This document shows, in pieces, positions 11,901-22,549 of a stretch of DNA of 64,000 nt; position 1 is the first letter of the stretch, and each line of letters starts with the position of its first letter. This stretch comes from Globodera rostochiensis. Taxonomy: Eukaryota; Nematoda; Chromadorea; Rhabditida; Heteroderidae. Position numbers and translations under genes: made by a program. The notes beneath the pieces were generated by a model that saw only the letters and a program-made list of their open reading frames with translations, had not been told where the DNA came from and ran no database searches. Location of the stretch: NCBI GenBank assembly GCA_018350325.1, contig JAEVLN010000013.1, forward strand, positions 2,232,001 to 2,296,000, written 5' to 3'.

Positions 11901-14900
11901 CCCCCCCCAAACTCATTCCCTTACCCCCCCCCCAAACTCATCCCTTCCCCCCCCCCAAACTCATTCCCCCCCCCAAACTCATTCCCTTCCCCCCCCCCAA
12001 CTCATTCCCTTCCCCCCCCCAAACTCATTCCCTCCCCCACCCAAACTCATTCCCTTCCCCCCCCCCAAACTCATTCCCCCCCCCAAACTCATTCCCCCCC
12101 CCAAACTCATTCCCTTCCCCCCCCCCCCCAAACTCATTCCCTCCCCCACCCAAACTCATTCCCTTCCCCCCCCCCAACTCATTCCCCCCCCCAAACTCAT
12201 TCCCCCCCCCAAACTCATTCCCTTCCCCCCCCCCCCAACTCATTCCCTCCCCCCCCCAAACTCATTCCCTTCCCCCCCCCCCAAACTCATTCCCCCCCCC
12301 AAACTCATTCCCTTCCCCCCCCCCAAACTCATTCCCTTACCCCCCCCCAAACTCTTCCCTTCCCCCCCCCCCAAAACTCATTCCCTTACCCCCCCCCCAA
12401 ACTCATTCCCTTACCCCCCCCCCCAAACTCATTCCCTCCCCCCCCCAAACTCATTCCCTTCCCCCCCCCAAATCATTCCCCCCCCCAAACTCATTCCCTT
12501 ACCCCCCCCCCCCCCAAACTCATTCCCTCCCCCCCCAAACTCATTCCCTTCCCCCCCCCCAAACTCATTCCCCCCCCCCAAACTCATTCCTTCCCCCCCC
12601 CAAACTCATTCCCTTACCCCCCCCCCAAACTCATTCCCTTCCCCCCCCCAAAACTCATTCCCTCCCCCACCCAAACTCATTCCCTTCCCCCCCCCCCCAA
12701 ACTCATTCCCCCCCCCAAACTCATTCCCCCCCCCCCCAAACTCATTCCCTTCCCCCCCCCCCCAAACCATTCCCTCCCCCACCCAAACTCATTCCCTTCC
12801 CCCCCCCCCAAACTCATTCCCCCCCCCCAAACTCATTCCCCCCCCCAAACTCATTCCCTTCCCCCCCCCCCAAACTCATTCCCTCCCCACCCAAACTCAT
12901 TCCCTTCCCCCCCCCCAAACTCATTCCCCCCCCCCAAACTCATTCCCCCCCCAAACTCATTCCCTTCCCCCCCCCCCCAAACTCATTCCCTCCCCCACCC
13001 AAATCATTCCCTTCCCCCCCCCAAACTCATTCCCCCCCCCCAAACTCATTCCCCCCCCCAAATCATTCCCTTCCCCCCCCCAAACTCATTCCCTCCCCCA
13101 CCCAAACTCATTCCCTTCCCCCCCCCCAAACTCATTCCCCCCCCCCAAACTCATTCCCCCCCCCAAACTCATTCCCTTCCCCCCCCCAAACTCATTCCCT
13201 CCCCCACCCAAACTCATTCCCTTCCCCCCCCCCAAACTCTTCCCCCCCCCCAAACTCATTCCCCCCCCCAAACTCATTCCCTTCCCCCCCCCCCAAACCA
13301 TTCCCTCCCCCACCCAAACTCATTCCCTTCCCCCCCCCAAACTCATTCCCCCCCCCCAAACTCATTCCCCCCCCCCAAACTCATTCCCTTCCCCCCCCCC
13401 AAACTCATTCCCTCCCCACCCAAACTCATTCCCTTCCCCCCCCCCCCCCAAACTCATTCCCCCCCCCCAAACTCATCCCCCCCCCCAAACTCATTCCCTT
13501 CCCCCCCCCAAACTCATTCCCTCCCCCACCCAAATCATTCCCTTCCCCCCCCCCAAACTCATTCCCCCCCCCCCAAACTCATTCCCTCCCCCCCCCAAAC
13601 TCATTCCCTCCCCCCCCCAAACTCATTCCCTTCCCCCCCCCCAAACTCATTCCCCCCCCCCCAAACTCATTCCCTTCCCCCCCCCCCCCAAACTCATTCC
13701 CCCCCCCCAAATCATTCCCTTCCCCCCCCCCCCCCAAACTCATTCCCTTACCCCCCCCCCCAAACTCATTCCTTCCCCCCCCCCCAAAACTCATTCCCCC
13801 CCCCCAAACTCATTCCCCCCCCCCCAAACCATTCCCTTCCCCCCCCCAAACTCATTCCCCCCCCCCAAACTCATTCCCTTCCCCCCCCCCAAACTCATTC
13901 CCTTACCCCCCCCCCCAAACTCATTCCCTTCCCCCCCCCCCAAAACTATTCCCCCCCCCCAAACTCATTCCCCCCCCCCCCAAACTCATTCCCTTCCCCC
14001 CCCCCAACTCATTCCCCCCCCCCAAACTCATTCCCTACCCCCCCCCCCCAAACTCATTCCCTTCCCCCCCCCCTCAAACTCATTCCCTTCCCCCCCCTCA
14101 AACTCATTCCCTACCCCCCCCCCCCAAACTCATTCCCTACCCCCCCCCCAAACTCATTCCCTTCCCCCCCCCCTCAAACTCATCCCTTCCCCCCCCCCCT
14201 CAAACTCATTCCCTACCCCCCCCCAAACTCATTCCCCCCCCCAACTCATTCCCTTCCCCCCCCCCCTCAAACTCATTCCCTTCCCCCCCCCCCTCAAACT
14301 CTTCCCTACCCCCCCCCCCCAAACTCATTCCCCCCCCAAACTCATTCCCTTCCCCCCCCCCTCAAACTCATTCCCTTCCCCCCCCCCTCAAACTCATTCC
14401 CTACCCCCCCCCCCAAACTATTCCCTACCCCCCCCCCCCCAAACTCATTCCCTACCCCCCCCCCAAACTCATTCCCTTCCCCCCCCCCCTCAAACTCATT
14501 CCCTTCCCCCCCCCCAAACTCATTCCCTTACCCCCCCCCAAACTCATTCCCCCCCCCCAAACTCATTCCCTTCCCCCCCCAAACTCATTCCCCCCCAAAC
14601 TCATTCCCTCCCCCCCCCCAAACTCATTCCCTCCCCCACCCAAACTCATTCCCTTCCCCCCCCCCTCAAACTCATTCCCTACTCCCTTCCCCCCCCCCAA
14701 ACTCATTCCCTCCCCACCCAAACTCATTCCCTTCCCCCCCCCCAAACTCATTCCCCCCCCCAAACTCATTCCCTCCCCCCCCCCCAAACTCATTCCCTCC
14801 CCCCCCCCAAACTCATTCCCTTCCCCCCCCCCACTCATTCCCCCCCCCAAACTCATTCCCTTCCCCCCCCCCCTCAAACTCATTCCCTTCCCCCCCCCCA

Positions 14901-15035
14901 AACTCATTCCCCCCCCAAACTCATTCCCTACCCCCCCCAAACTCATTCCCTCCCCCCCCCCAAACTCATTCCCCCCCCCCAAACTCATTCCCTCCCCCCA
15001 AACTCATTCTTCCCTCCCCTCATTCCCCCCCCCCC
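8945..15035. repeat. 6-kb poly-C satellite (AAACTCATTCCC plus C-run unit)
   Basis: About 6.1 kb consists almost entirely of C runs (about 6-16 bases) separated by AAACTCATTCC, often with CTT, CTTA or CTCA inserted. The unit length varies from about 17 to 26 bp. Sub-variants are clustered; for example CTCAAACTCATTCCC predominates near 14.07-14.5 kb, which suggests local amplification. The + strand contains no TAA, TAG or TGA in any phase because of its composition, so a 2,044-codon open frame is trivial. The array begins about 60 bp after the Patched-related stop codon. C runs spaced this way can form i-motifs, and G-quadruplexes on the other strand. Confidence 0.95.
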
Positions 15036-15067
15036 CCTCTTCGTTATTATACTTCAAACCTCGCTAA

Positions 15068-15675
15068 ACTCAATGGTCATCGAAATTAGCTCGGATGTTG
15101 GGGAAATTAACCCGGCTGAATGAGTGAAGGATACAACCAGCGTGTGAGAGACCGGGGGAAGGCGTTCGGGAGAAATTTCAGTACCTGCATTTAATTGCAG
15201 AACGCTGCTTAGAAAGGTAAAAGTCAAGAACACGGCGGTCAAGCTCTCCGGCAGTCTCCGATGATATTACTTTCCGCCTTTTTACCCTTTGCCTCCCCCC
15301 CCCCACCAATCCGTCCCCCCCCCATCAAATCCGTCCCCCCCCCCATCAAATCCGTCCCCCCCCCCACAAATCCGTCCCCCCCCCCATCAAATCCGTCTTA
15401 CGTTAATTACGCTCTGCCGGGTTCGCGAAGGTGGTCATGACTCGACAAGTCGCCGTCCCTCAACAGCCGCCGGACGCAATTTGGGAAGGAAAGAAAGGGA
15501 AGTGAAAGGGAAGGGAAGGAAATTTCACTTCCTCTTCACCATCATCCAAACTTCCCCTCCCTCCCCCCTCCCCTCTCTTCGTCAGATTCGGGTAGAATAT
15601 CAATCCTTACACCAAAAATTGCCTCAACCGACCGATGTCCATGTCCAACCCCCCGGCATCTTCTAAGTCCACCCG
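15068..15675. other. Intergenic spacer with a short C-rich tandem array
   Basis: Non-repetitive sequence (15068-15290) precedes about five copies of an ATCAAATCCG plus C-run unit (about 15308-15398). A purine-rich stretch near 15470-15530 and a C/T-rich stretch near 15560 follow. This is presumably the promoter and 5' UTR region of the ZP gene; no specific site is supported. Confidence 0.5.
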
Positions 15676-18600
15676 ATGAATGCCGCCTTCTTTGCTTTTG
15701 GCCCTTTTCGTCGTCGCTTCGTCTCCCCAGCCTCCCATTCATGCTTAATCTTCATCCTCCTCCTGCTTTTTCCCGAAGGACTACGGCTAATCAGCATCGA
15801 CAATGACATCATTGGAGAACCGGACATTGAATGTTTGGACCAGGAAATTCGCGTTTGGGTGAGGACGCGAAAATTCTTCCAGGGTAAGAGAAGATGAAGC
15901 TATTTGTGAGCACATATTAAAACATTGGTGAAGGGAGAATTTACACGAAGGGCAAGGCGGATGACCCGGAATGTGCCAAAGACGACTTTTCCTCGAGGAG
16001 GACGAAAAAGGTCGGGGGTTAGTTCGGCAGACAAATAAATGCACAACTGGACCTTGTCAGGTGCACTTTGACTTGAGGCTAGGACGATGCGGCATGAAAA
16101 GTCTCCGATCGGTGGGCAATTCCTTCGGTCGTCGCCACACCTCCGATTACCTTTCTTTTTCTCTCAGTTTGACCCCCGGGGGATGTATTACGGCGTGACT
16201 CTGGTCATCTCCTTCCATCCCCTGTTCATCACCAAAGTCGACCAGGCCTTTCATGTGAAGTCGGGCTTTCGTTTCACATTTACTTACTAAATTCCGTCCC
16301 AAAAAAAAGGTGCTTCTTTGAGGAGGCTCAACGAGGGCTAACCGCAGAATTGGGAGTTAGGTAAGCGAACGAGCGAGAAGATAATAGAAATGTTTGAGGA
16401 ATTCAGTATGATCCCGACAACCGAAGTGGAGGCAAGACACGGAATCCCGGGGTGCAGTTACAGCATCCATCGGAGTTCCATTGACGACTTGGACGCAGGA
16501 AAACCGGCGGGAAGTGCCATTCAATTTGCGCGAGTGGGTGACAAAGTGTTGCACCAATGGCACTGTGATGACCGTGAGTGAAGCGGTCGGTATTTACTTA
16601 ATCGTTGCTGATAAGAAATGTTCGGAATTCTGATCAATAATTGCTTCGTCACCGATGGCGTCAAACAGAAACATCGCGTCATTGTGAGTACCGGACAAAC
16701 AAAAGGCACTCACTCCCCTCCCCCTTAAAGGATGAAAAAGGGTGTCCCGTTGATCCGATTGCCATCACCGGAATCCGGTATGCATCCGACCTCCAACGAG
16801 CCTATGCCGAATCTCAAGTTGGCACACTTCTCAATTAATAATAATGGCAAAATTCAACTCAAAAGGTGTTCAAATTTGCTGACCGTCCCGGAGTTTGGTT
16901 CTTCTGTCAAATACAAATGTGCATGAAAAAGGTTGGCATAAACTGTTATTTACAAAATATTGTCTATTTACATAGGAGGGAATGTGTGACGGAATTACGG
17001 TAATTTGAGTCGAAATGCCATTCCCCTACATTACTGTACCAACAGCCCCCCGCCTGTGCCACAACCAACGCTCCACCAAAAGGAATCCGTGGAAGAATTG
17101 GAACAGAAAAAAAGAAAGAGGAGGAGGACGACGAGGGCGGAAGAGGTGAGTGGGACTGATAATGAACACGGACTGAATCAGCCAAAGGTGGAAAGAAAGG
17201 CACAGAGATCGAAGAGGGGACGGAAGGGAGCAATTCGTCCACTGAGCCGGAAAGTGTTGGAAGAAAGAGGGGGGAGGAGGAGCACGTGGAGTTCGAGGAG
17301 TTTGGGAAGAGGAGCACGGAAAGTCCGGGAATGGAAGTGGAAGGCGCAGGAGACGAGCAGACGGAAGAGAGCCATGCAAGCGGAGGAGAAGCCCAAAGCG
17401 ACGGCACACCACAACCAGAGTCAGCGGGGCGAACGGAGGAGGGGGGGGGGGGGGGGGGTCAGAGACTTGGAGTGGGCAATGAATGAATCGTGTTTAGGCA
17501 TACGACGACACAAATTGCATCATCTTTGAAGCAACGACTGAGAGAAAAGTTAATAACCATGGGATCGGTGTGACTGACTCACTGTTTAGTCCGTCTGCCT
17601 CCATGGGCGGGTACGGGGTGCCGTCGCCAATTGGCACAGCCGACACTGAAGATCAAGCAAAAGCGGCCGGTGTCACCGCATTCGGTCCGGGTTATTTAGC
17701 CAACCAAGTGGACGATGGATCGTTTGGAGTTGGGCGAGATCCACCGGGTGAGGAAAAAGCTTAACATTTTGGAAAGACAACAAATCTCTTTGTTCGACAG
17801 GTGGAGTTCGGTCACCACACTCCTCGAAGCTGTACATTCCGACAGTTTCATCTGGCGGGTCCAAAGGGCAGCAGGCAGCAGTGAGTGCGGAGTTTGAAAC
17901 GGTAGACGCGCAAGCCATGATCAACAGGCCGACAACGGAGACTACGACGGAAAACGGGCCAACGCGAGGTTCAAAAGAAGGAAGGAAGTGCCGAGAATCG
18001 ACTTTTCCTCCCAACCTAGATTATGCGGACTACGACTCCGATGTGACCGTGCCACCCAATCTTACGGATCTGTTGGCCAATCTGCAACCGGAGGATATCA
18101 GTGCCCGAAGTCTGCAGAAGATGTTCCGAGACTCAGTGATTGACAGAAGAACTCTGCTACAAGGTTTCGATCTGCTGATCCGGAAGGTGAAAAAAGACAG
18201 ACAGGCGGACGACCTTTTGGATGGGACAGGAAGAATAACAAATTGAATTGCAGATGAACAAGAAGAAGACGAAGAAGGATGATGAAGATGATGATGGGGA
18301 AGAGAACGCAAAGACGACGAGCGGACGGAGGGGCGGAAGGCAAGTGACAGAAGAGCAGGAGAACGGAAGAGAGGGAGAGAGAGAACATCGCAAAGCGAGA
18401 GAGTCCAAACAGCAGAGGACGGCCAGAGATTTTCTCAGTCGAAGTGCCGTCCCGCTATTTGCCAAGAAGCAGGCCCAACCCTCACTATCAGCACCGAATT
18501 CGGGACAATGGCCGGACGATGTCGGCGAAAGGCAGACAAACTGAACCAAACATGGAACGCACACAATTTTATGAAACTTTCAGGCACTCATTTCGACAAT

Positions 18601-21600
18601 TTGACGCTTCCATCGACCCGCCGATGATCGCTGGTCAACTTTTGATTTACGATTTGGATGAAAAGCCTCCGAACATTGAAGAGGTCTGTCCGTTCATTCC
18701 CCGCGGGCAAAATATTCGTTCTGAGCCCCCTGGGCCGGCGATTTTTGGGCAAAAGCGCGAATTATAACGTTGTGCAGAAAGCGTTTTGTCAGATAAAACA
18801 TTACCCGCCATTGAAATTTGTTTCAAATTTTAATGGCCAAATTTTTCGGTGTATTTCGCGACTCCAATTTTATACTGATTATGACTTAAATTTAATGGGC
18901 CTAAGCCAGGGGTGCCAAATGTCCTTTTTTTAAAGATTTGTCCTTTTTTGGGGTATCCCAATATTTAAAATTTTAAATGTCCTTTTTTTAAAGATTTGTC
19001 CTTTATTTAGGCTACACGTCCTTTTTTGTCCTTTATTTGAGTTTTCTGGAGCTTTTTGAAAAAATTTTTTTTAATTTTGAATAATCTTTAGACAGATTGC
19101 CAAATTTGTTAATTTTGAAGCATTTTTTGCATCCTTTTTTGAATTTTCGCTTAAAAAATGTCCATAATGTAACCGTATTTTGCTCATTTTTATCAAAATT
19201 CTGTTTGTACTAATTTTTAGGATCGTATTTTTGGACCAAATCTCTTTCCAAATTGAGTCAATAATTCAAAAATTTTCTCGGCGGCGCCTATCGGCACCGC
19301 CGATCCCCCACCCTTACTAAAGCAAAATGCAAAAAAAAATTTGCATTATTGAAAATCGTAAATCGGCAAAACTTTCTAAAATCCATGGGAGCACCCCAAA
19401 TGTTGAGAAAAATTGTCGGTTTCGAGAAATATGGTAAAAACTACACATTTCATGCAAGTTCGGCGCCGCTGGTAATTTGGACATTTTGGCGCCGTTATTC
19501 ACTTTTTAAATGCAAAAGCCTAAATGAGCTTAGGCTTAGGCCTAAACCTAAGCTAGCTTAGGCCTAAGCTTAGTCTTAAGCTTAAAAGCTGTTCTATTAA
19601 CGGATAATCGTAAATCATTATTGCGGCCCAACGGATTTTTTTTTTTTAATTTTAAATGGATGTTTTCTAGGTAAAAGTAAGCCTAGAACACGAAACGAAG
19701 CTCGGATTTACTAATTTCGAAACCCGTACCTCAAACATTTGGTCGAACAATCCCCCCCTTCCACATCTAAAATTTTTTTTTTGATATTTCTAGAAGTTTT
19801 CAGCGTTGTAGAAGGAAAAAATGCAGTTTAGGTGTCTTAACTGTTTTGCCTCGAATCATATACCAATCGATTCCACTCACCGAGCTGAGAATGAATATGC
19901 AAAAATTTTTGCGCGGAAACCACTATGAAGAAAGTTATGGCTCCTCAAACTTTGCCCTTTTGGTCAAAAATTATGTGAAATGTTTTTTAAACGACTTTTT
20001 TAAATAACTCTAAAGCCGGATACTAGTGAAAATTTAGAGACTTAGGGATTCGTTAGGCTTAGGCTTAGGCCTAAGCCACCCTAAGCTTAGGCTTAGGCTT
20101 AGGCCTAAAGCCACACTGGTTGGTGTGCGTTAGGGAAAAAATGCAGTTTAGGTGTCTTAACTGTTTTGCCTCGAATCATATACCAATCGATTCCACTCAC
20201 CGAGCTGAGAATGAATATGCAAAAATTTTTGCGCGGAAACCACTATGAAGAAAGTTATGGCTCCTCAAACTTTGCCCTTTTGGTCAAAAATTATGTGAAA
20301 TGTTTTTTAAACGACTTTTTTTAGCGGGGCATGCACAAATGCAATCGAAGGAAGTTGGCGTGCAGCCAAGGCTATCACCACGACTTCGGGTCGAAAGAAG
20401 TCAAATATTCCGGGGAATTTGGCAAAATATATGTTTCATAAAAAATGTCATGAACTTGGCTTAGAACGCACGTTGGAGTTTTTCCGCTTGGCCGGATCGC
20501 TCTACAATGCCGCCTCGAAAAATCCCTGCCCTCTAATTGATGAGTATAGTAGTGATGAGGATAATTTGGATGAATAATTTGTTGCGTTAAATTATGACAA
20601 CAGCAGTGTAAGATTAAATGAAGAGAATAAAAATTGCTTTAAAAAAGTCGTTTTTTATTAATTTGCAACAATTTCAAGCGATTCAAAAACCGCTTTAAAT
20701 TCTTAATTTTAGCTTTCTATTGACGAATTCGTAATCAGTGCATCAAATAACGTATTTTCAGTCAATTTAAAGAATAAAAAGCATTTCACATAATTTTTGA
20801 CCAAAAGGGTCCCCCCTATGGTTTTGCAAAGTTTGGGGAGCCATAACTTTCTTCATAGTGGTTTCCGCGCAAAAATTTTTGAATATTCATTCTCAGCTCG
20901 GTGAGAGGAATCGATTGGTATATGATTCGAAGCAAAACAGTTAAGACACCTAAACTGCAATTTAGCCTTGTAGAATCCGAATCTGAATCCACCTCGACCC
21001 AATTTCGAACCCCGGACCCAAATTTGAATAATTTTAGATAATTTTTTTCGAAATTTTTACCGACTTTTTATGAGGAGAAGCATTTGGCCAGACGCAGTTA
21101 GCAAAAATTAACTTTAAGTCTTCGATGCATGCTTAAACATTAGGAAGTAGAATTGAAGTGTATACTTCAGGGTTGCCAATTTTCAAAAAAAGGACACTGG
21201 ACTATGAAGGTCAAAAAAAAGATTTTGCTGGCATTTTGTTGGCAAAAAAAGGATACAAAATGTTCAAAAATGCAGTAAATTTTTATTCTTTCCATAAAAT
21301 GTGTGTTTTTTAATCATATTTCTCTCCACCGACAATTTTTCTCAACAATTTGGGGTTGGAAATTGCTCCCATGGATTTTGAAAATTTTGCCGATTTTCGA
21401 TTTTCAAAAATGCAATTTTTTTTTTTTTGCGAATTCTGCTTTAGTAGGGGTAGGGGGGGGGGGGGGAGTCGGCGAGGCAGATAGACGCCGCCGAGAAAAT
21501 TTTTGAATACTGACTCAATTTGGTAAGAAAATTGGTCCAAAAATTCGAATTATCCTGAATCAATTACGAAAAGAAAATGAAAAATATAGGCACGTTGATA

Positions 21601-22250
21601 CGAAATTTTGGACATTTTTTAAGCGAAAATTCAAAAAAGAATGCGAAAAATGCTTGAAAATTAACAAATTTGGCCATCCGTCTAAAGATTATTCAAAATT
21701 TAAATCAAAATTCTTCAAAAAGCTCCTTAAAAAATCTCAAATAAAGGACAAAAAAGGACTTGTAGCTTAAATAAAGGACAAATCTTTAAAAAAGGGACAG
21801 TTGGCAACCCTGGAATACTTTGATTAAAATCATCATTATGAAAATTTGTCTGCGCCAAAATTTCTAAATTACCAGCGGCGCCGAACTGACCGGACCCGTT
21901 TTGAGAAGGGCAATAAAATTTTTTAGCTGAAAAAGTCAGCGGAAGACTGCCCAATCACTCGAAACGGATTGACAATCGCTTTGATCGGAAGCGGCTCTCT
22001 GGCTTTGATTCTCCTGCTAATTGCGTTTGCTGTGTTGTCGATGTTGCCGAAGCAAAGTACGGACGGAGGGGAAGAGACCGGTGGGACGGACGCGGAGGGG
22101 AGGAAGCGAACGCCAACCGCCGGAGGCGCGCGTTCGGCAGGGGACGGAGGTCGTTGGGGCAGCCTTTATTCTGCGGAAGACGGCGGGGGGGAAGGAGGAC
22201 GACGGCGACACAACGAGAGGAGGACAGCAACGGACGAAGGACGACCATAA
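15676..22250 (+). CDS. ZP-domain (cuticlin-like) single-pass membrane protein
   Basis: The protein is likely secreted or apical and part of the cuticle or apical matrix, where ZP modules polymerise. The ATG at 15676 opens a signal peptide (SCLIFILLLLFPEG). The ZP module follows in order: DNDIIGEPDIECLDQEIRVW, YTKGKADDPEC, LGRCGMKSL, YYGVTLVISFHPLFITKVDQ, ARVGDKVLHQWHCDD, ILINNCFVTDG, DEKGCPVDPIAITG, VFKFADRPGVWFFCQIQMC and a final PPACATT cysteine. A long low-complexity acidic and G/S-rich linker continues through exons to about 18240 (SLQKMFRDSVIDRRTLLQGF). An exon near 18553-18700 reads MIAGQLLIYDLDEKPP. The last exon (about 21931-22250) reads EDCPITRNGLT, then a TM segment ALILLLIAFAVLSML and a basic/acidic tail. 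The module is certain. Joining the linker and the TM exon across about 3 kb of transposons is inference, supported by matching splice phase at 17750/17801 and by the usual C-terminal TM of this family. Confidence 0.65.
18908..19480. mobile_element. Truncated copy of the 21168-21812 hAT-like MITE, inverted
   Basis: It starts CAGGGGTGCCAAATGTCC and follows the reverse complement of the 21168-21812 element: TAAAGATTTGTCC, the GAATAATCTTTAGACAG block, and a CGGCGGCGCCTATCGGCACC hairpin near 19280. It fades after ATGGGAGCACCCC-type sequence near 19460. The far terminus is missing. It lies in the putative last intron of the ZP gene. Confidence 0.75.
19522..19580. repeat. Interstitial telomere-like TTAGGC/GCCTAA cluster
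   Basis: Alternating forward and reverse TTAGGC-type units (CTTAGGCTTAGGCC, CCTAAGCTTAG) form imperfect palindromes. TTAGGC is the nematode telomere unit. Only two to three perfect units occur in a row, so a telomeric origin is likely but not certain. Confidence 0.5.
19813..20005. repeat. Solo inverted-terminal-repeat copy (Merlin-like)
   Basis: It is nearly identical to 20133-20321: AAAAAATGCAGTTTAGGTG, then GAATCATATACCAATCG, GCGCGGAAACCACTATG, to TTTTTTAAACGAC. It is a direct duplicate of the left arm of the neighbouring transposase relic, about 130 bp upstream. Confidence 0.85.
20053..20112. repeat. Interstitial TTAGGC telomere-like array
   Basis: The run GTTAGGCTTAGGCTTAGGCC is followed by an inverted block and three more TTAGGC units near 20090-20106. 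It sits exactly between the two copies of the Merlin-like terminal repeat. Confidence 0.6.
20133..20967 (+). mobile_element. Deleted Merlin/IS1595-like DNA transposon
   Basis: The left terminal repeat (20133-20321) and the right inverted copy (about 20787-20967) flank a transposase fragment (20327-20577). The arms share TGCAGTTTAGGTGTCTTAAC, ACCAATCGATTCC and the CATAACTTTCTTCATAGTGG block. Only the C-terminal end of the transposase remains, so this is an internally deleted copy. Arm fragments also occur near 47.6, 59.9 and 61.0 kb. Confidence 0.75.
20327..20577 (+). pseudogene. C-terminal fragment of an ISXO2/Merlin-type DDE transposase
   Basis: The frame reads CTNAIEGSWRAAKAITTTSG and later NLAKYMFHKKCHELGLERTL, and ends DEDNLDE with a TAA at 20575-20577. 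T-N-x-I-E-G-x-W-x-x-x-K is the last catalytic-region signature of IS1595/Merlin transposases, which contains the final acidic catalytic residue. The N-terminal two thirds, with the other two acidic residues, are absent, so the fragment cannot be active. Confidence 0.7.
21168..21812. mobile_element. hAT-like MITE with CAGGGTTGCCAA termini
   Basis: The left end is CAGGGTTGCCAATTTTC and the right end is GGACAGTTGGCAACCCTG. The flanks are GTATACTT (21160-21167) and GAATACTT (21813-21820), a 7/8 match for an 8-bp target-site duplication as made by hAT transposases. The interior has a G run and a partial GGCGGC/GCCGCC hairpin near 21470. Relatives lie at 18908, 37176 and 45890. No transposase frame is present. 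Confidence 0.85.
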
Positions 22251-22549
22251 GGGCGATCTTTGGGATGGCTTTTGCGCAATTTGCGAGTGCCAAAAGAATC
22301 CTAATTCTTTTTGCTGGGCATCGCCATTCAGTCAGTCTAAACAAAACAATGCTTTAACATTGAAGTGGACAATTCGTTATTGTGGCGGATGGAATGGGAA
22401 GGCATTGATTGATTGATCATTGATTGGACATTGGGACAGACGGACAAAGAATAATCAATCATTCGACAATTCATTGATGGGAGATGATCGATCGGATGAA
22501 TGACCAATAGGAGGTGTAGACACAAATATGTCCCAATTAAGCTTGATGG
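22251..22549. other. Convergent intergenic spacer
   Basis: This is the space between the + strand ZP gene end and the - strand NCX stop. It presumably holds both 3' UTRs. A string of ATTGATTGATCATTGATTGG near 22400-22425 is a minor tandem. Nothing else was recognised. Confidence 0.5.

Noticed and set aside
8933..15067. 2,044-codon open frame (P/N/S/F/T/H/L-rich) on the + strand
   Set aside because: The satellite contains no stop triplet in any + phase, so the frame is a product of composition. Runs vary by single bases with no reading-frame constraint.
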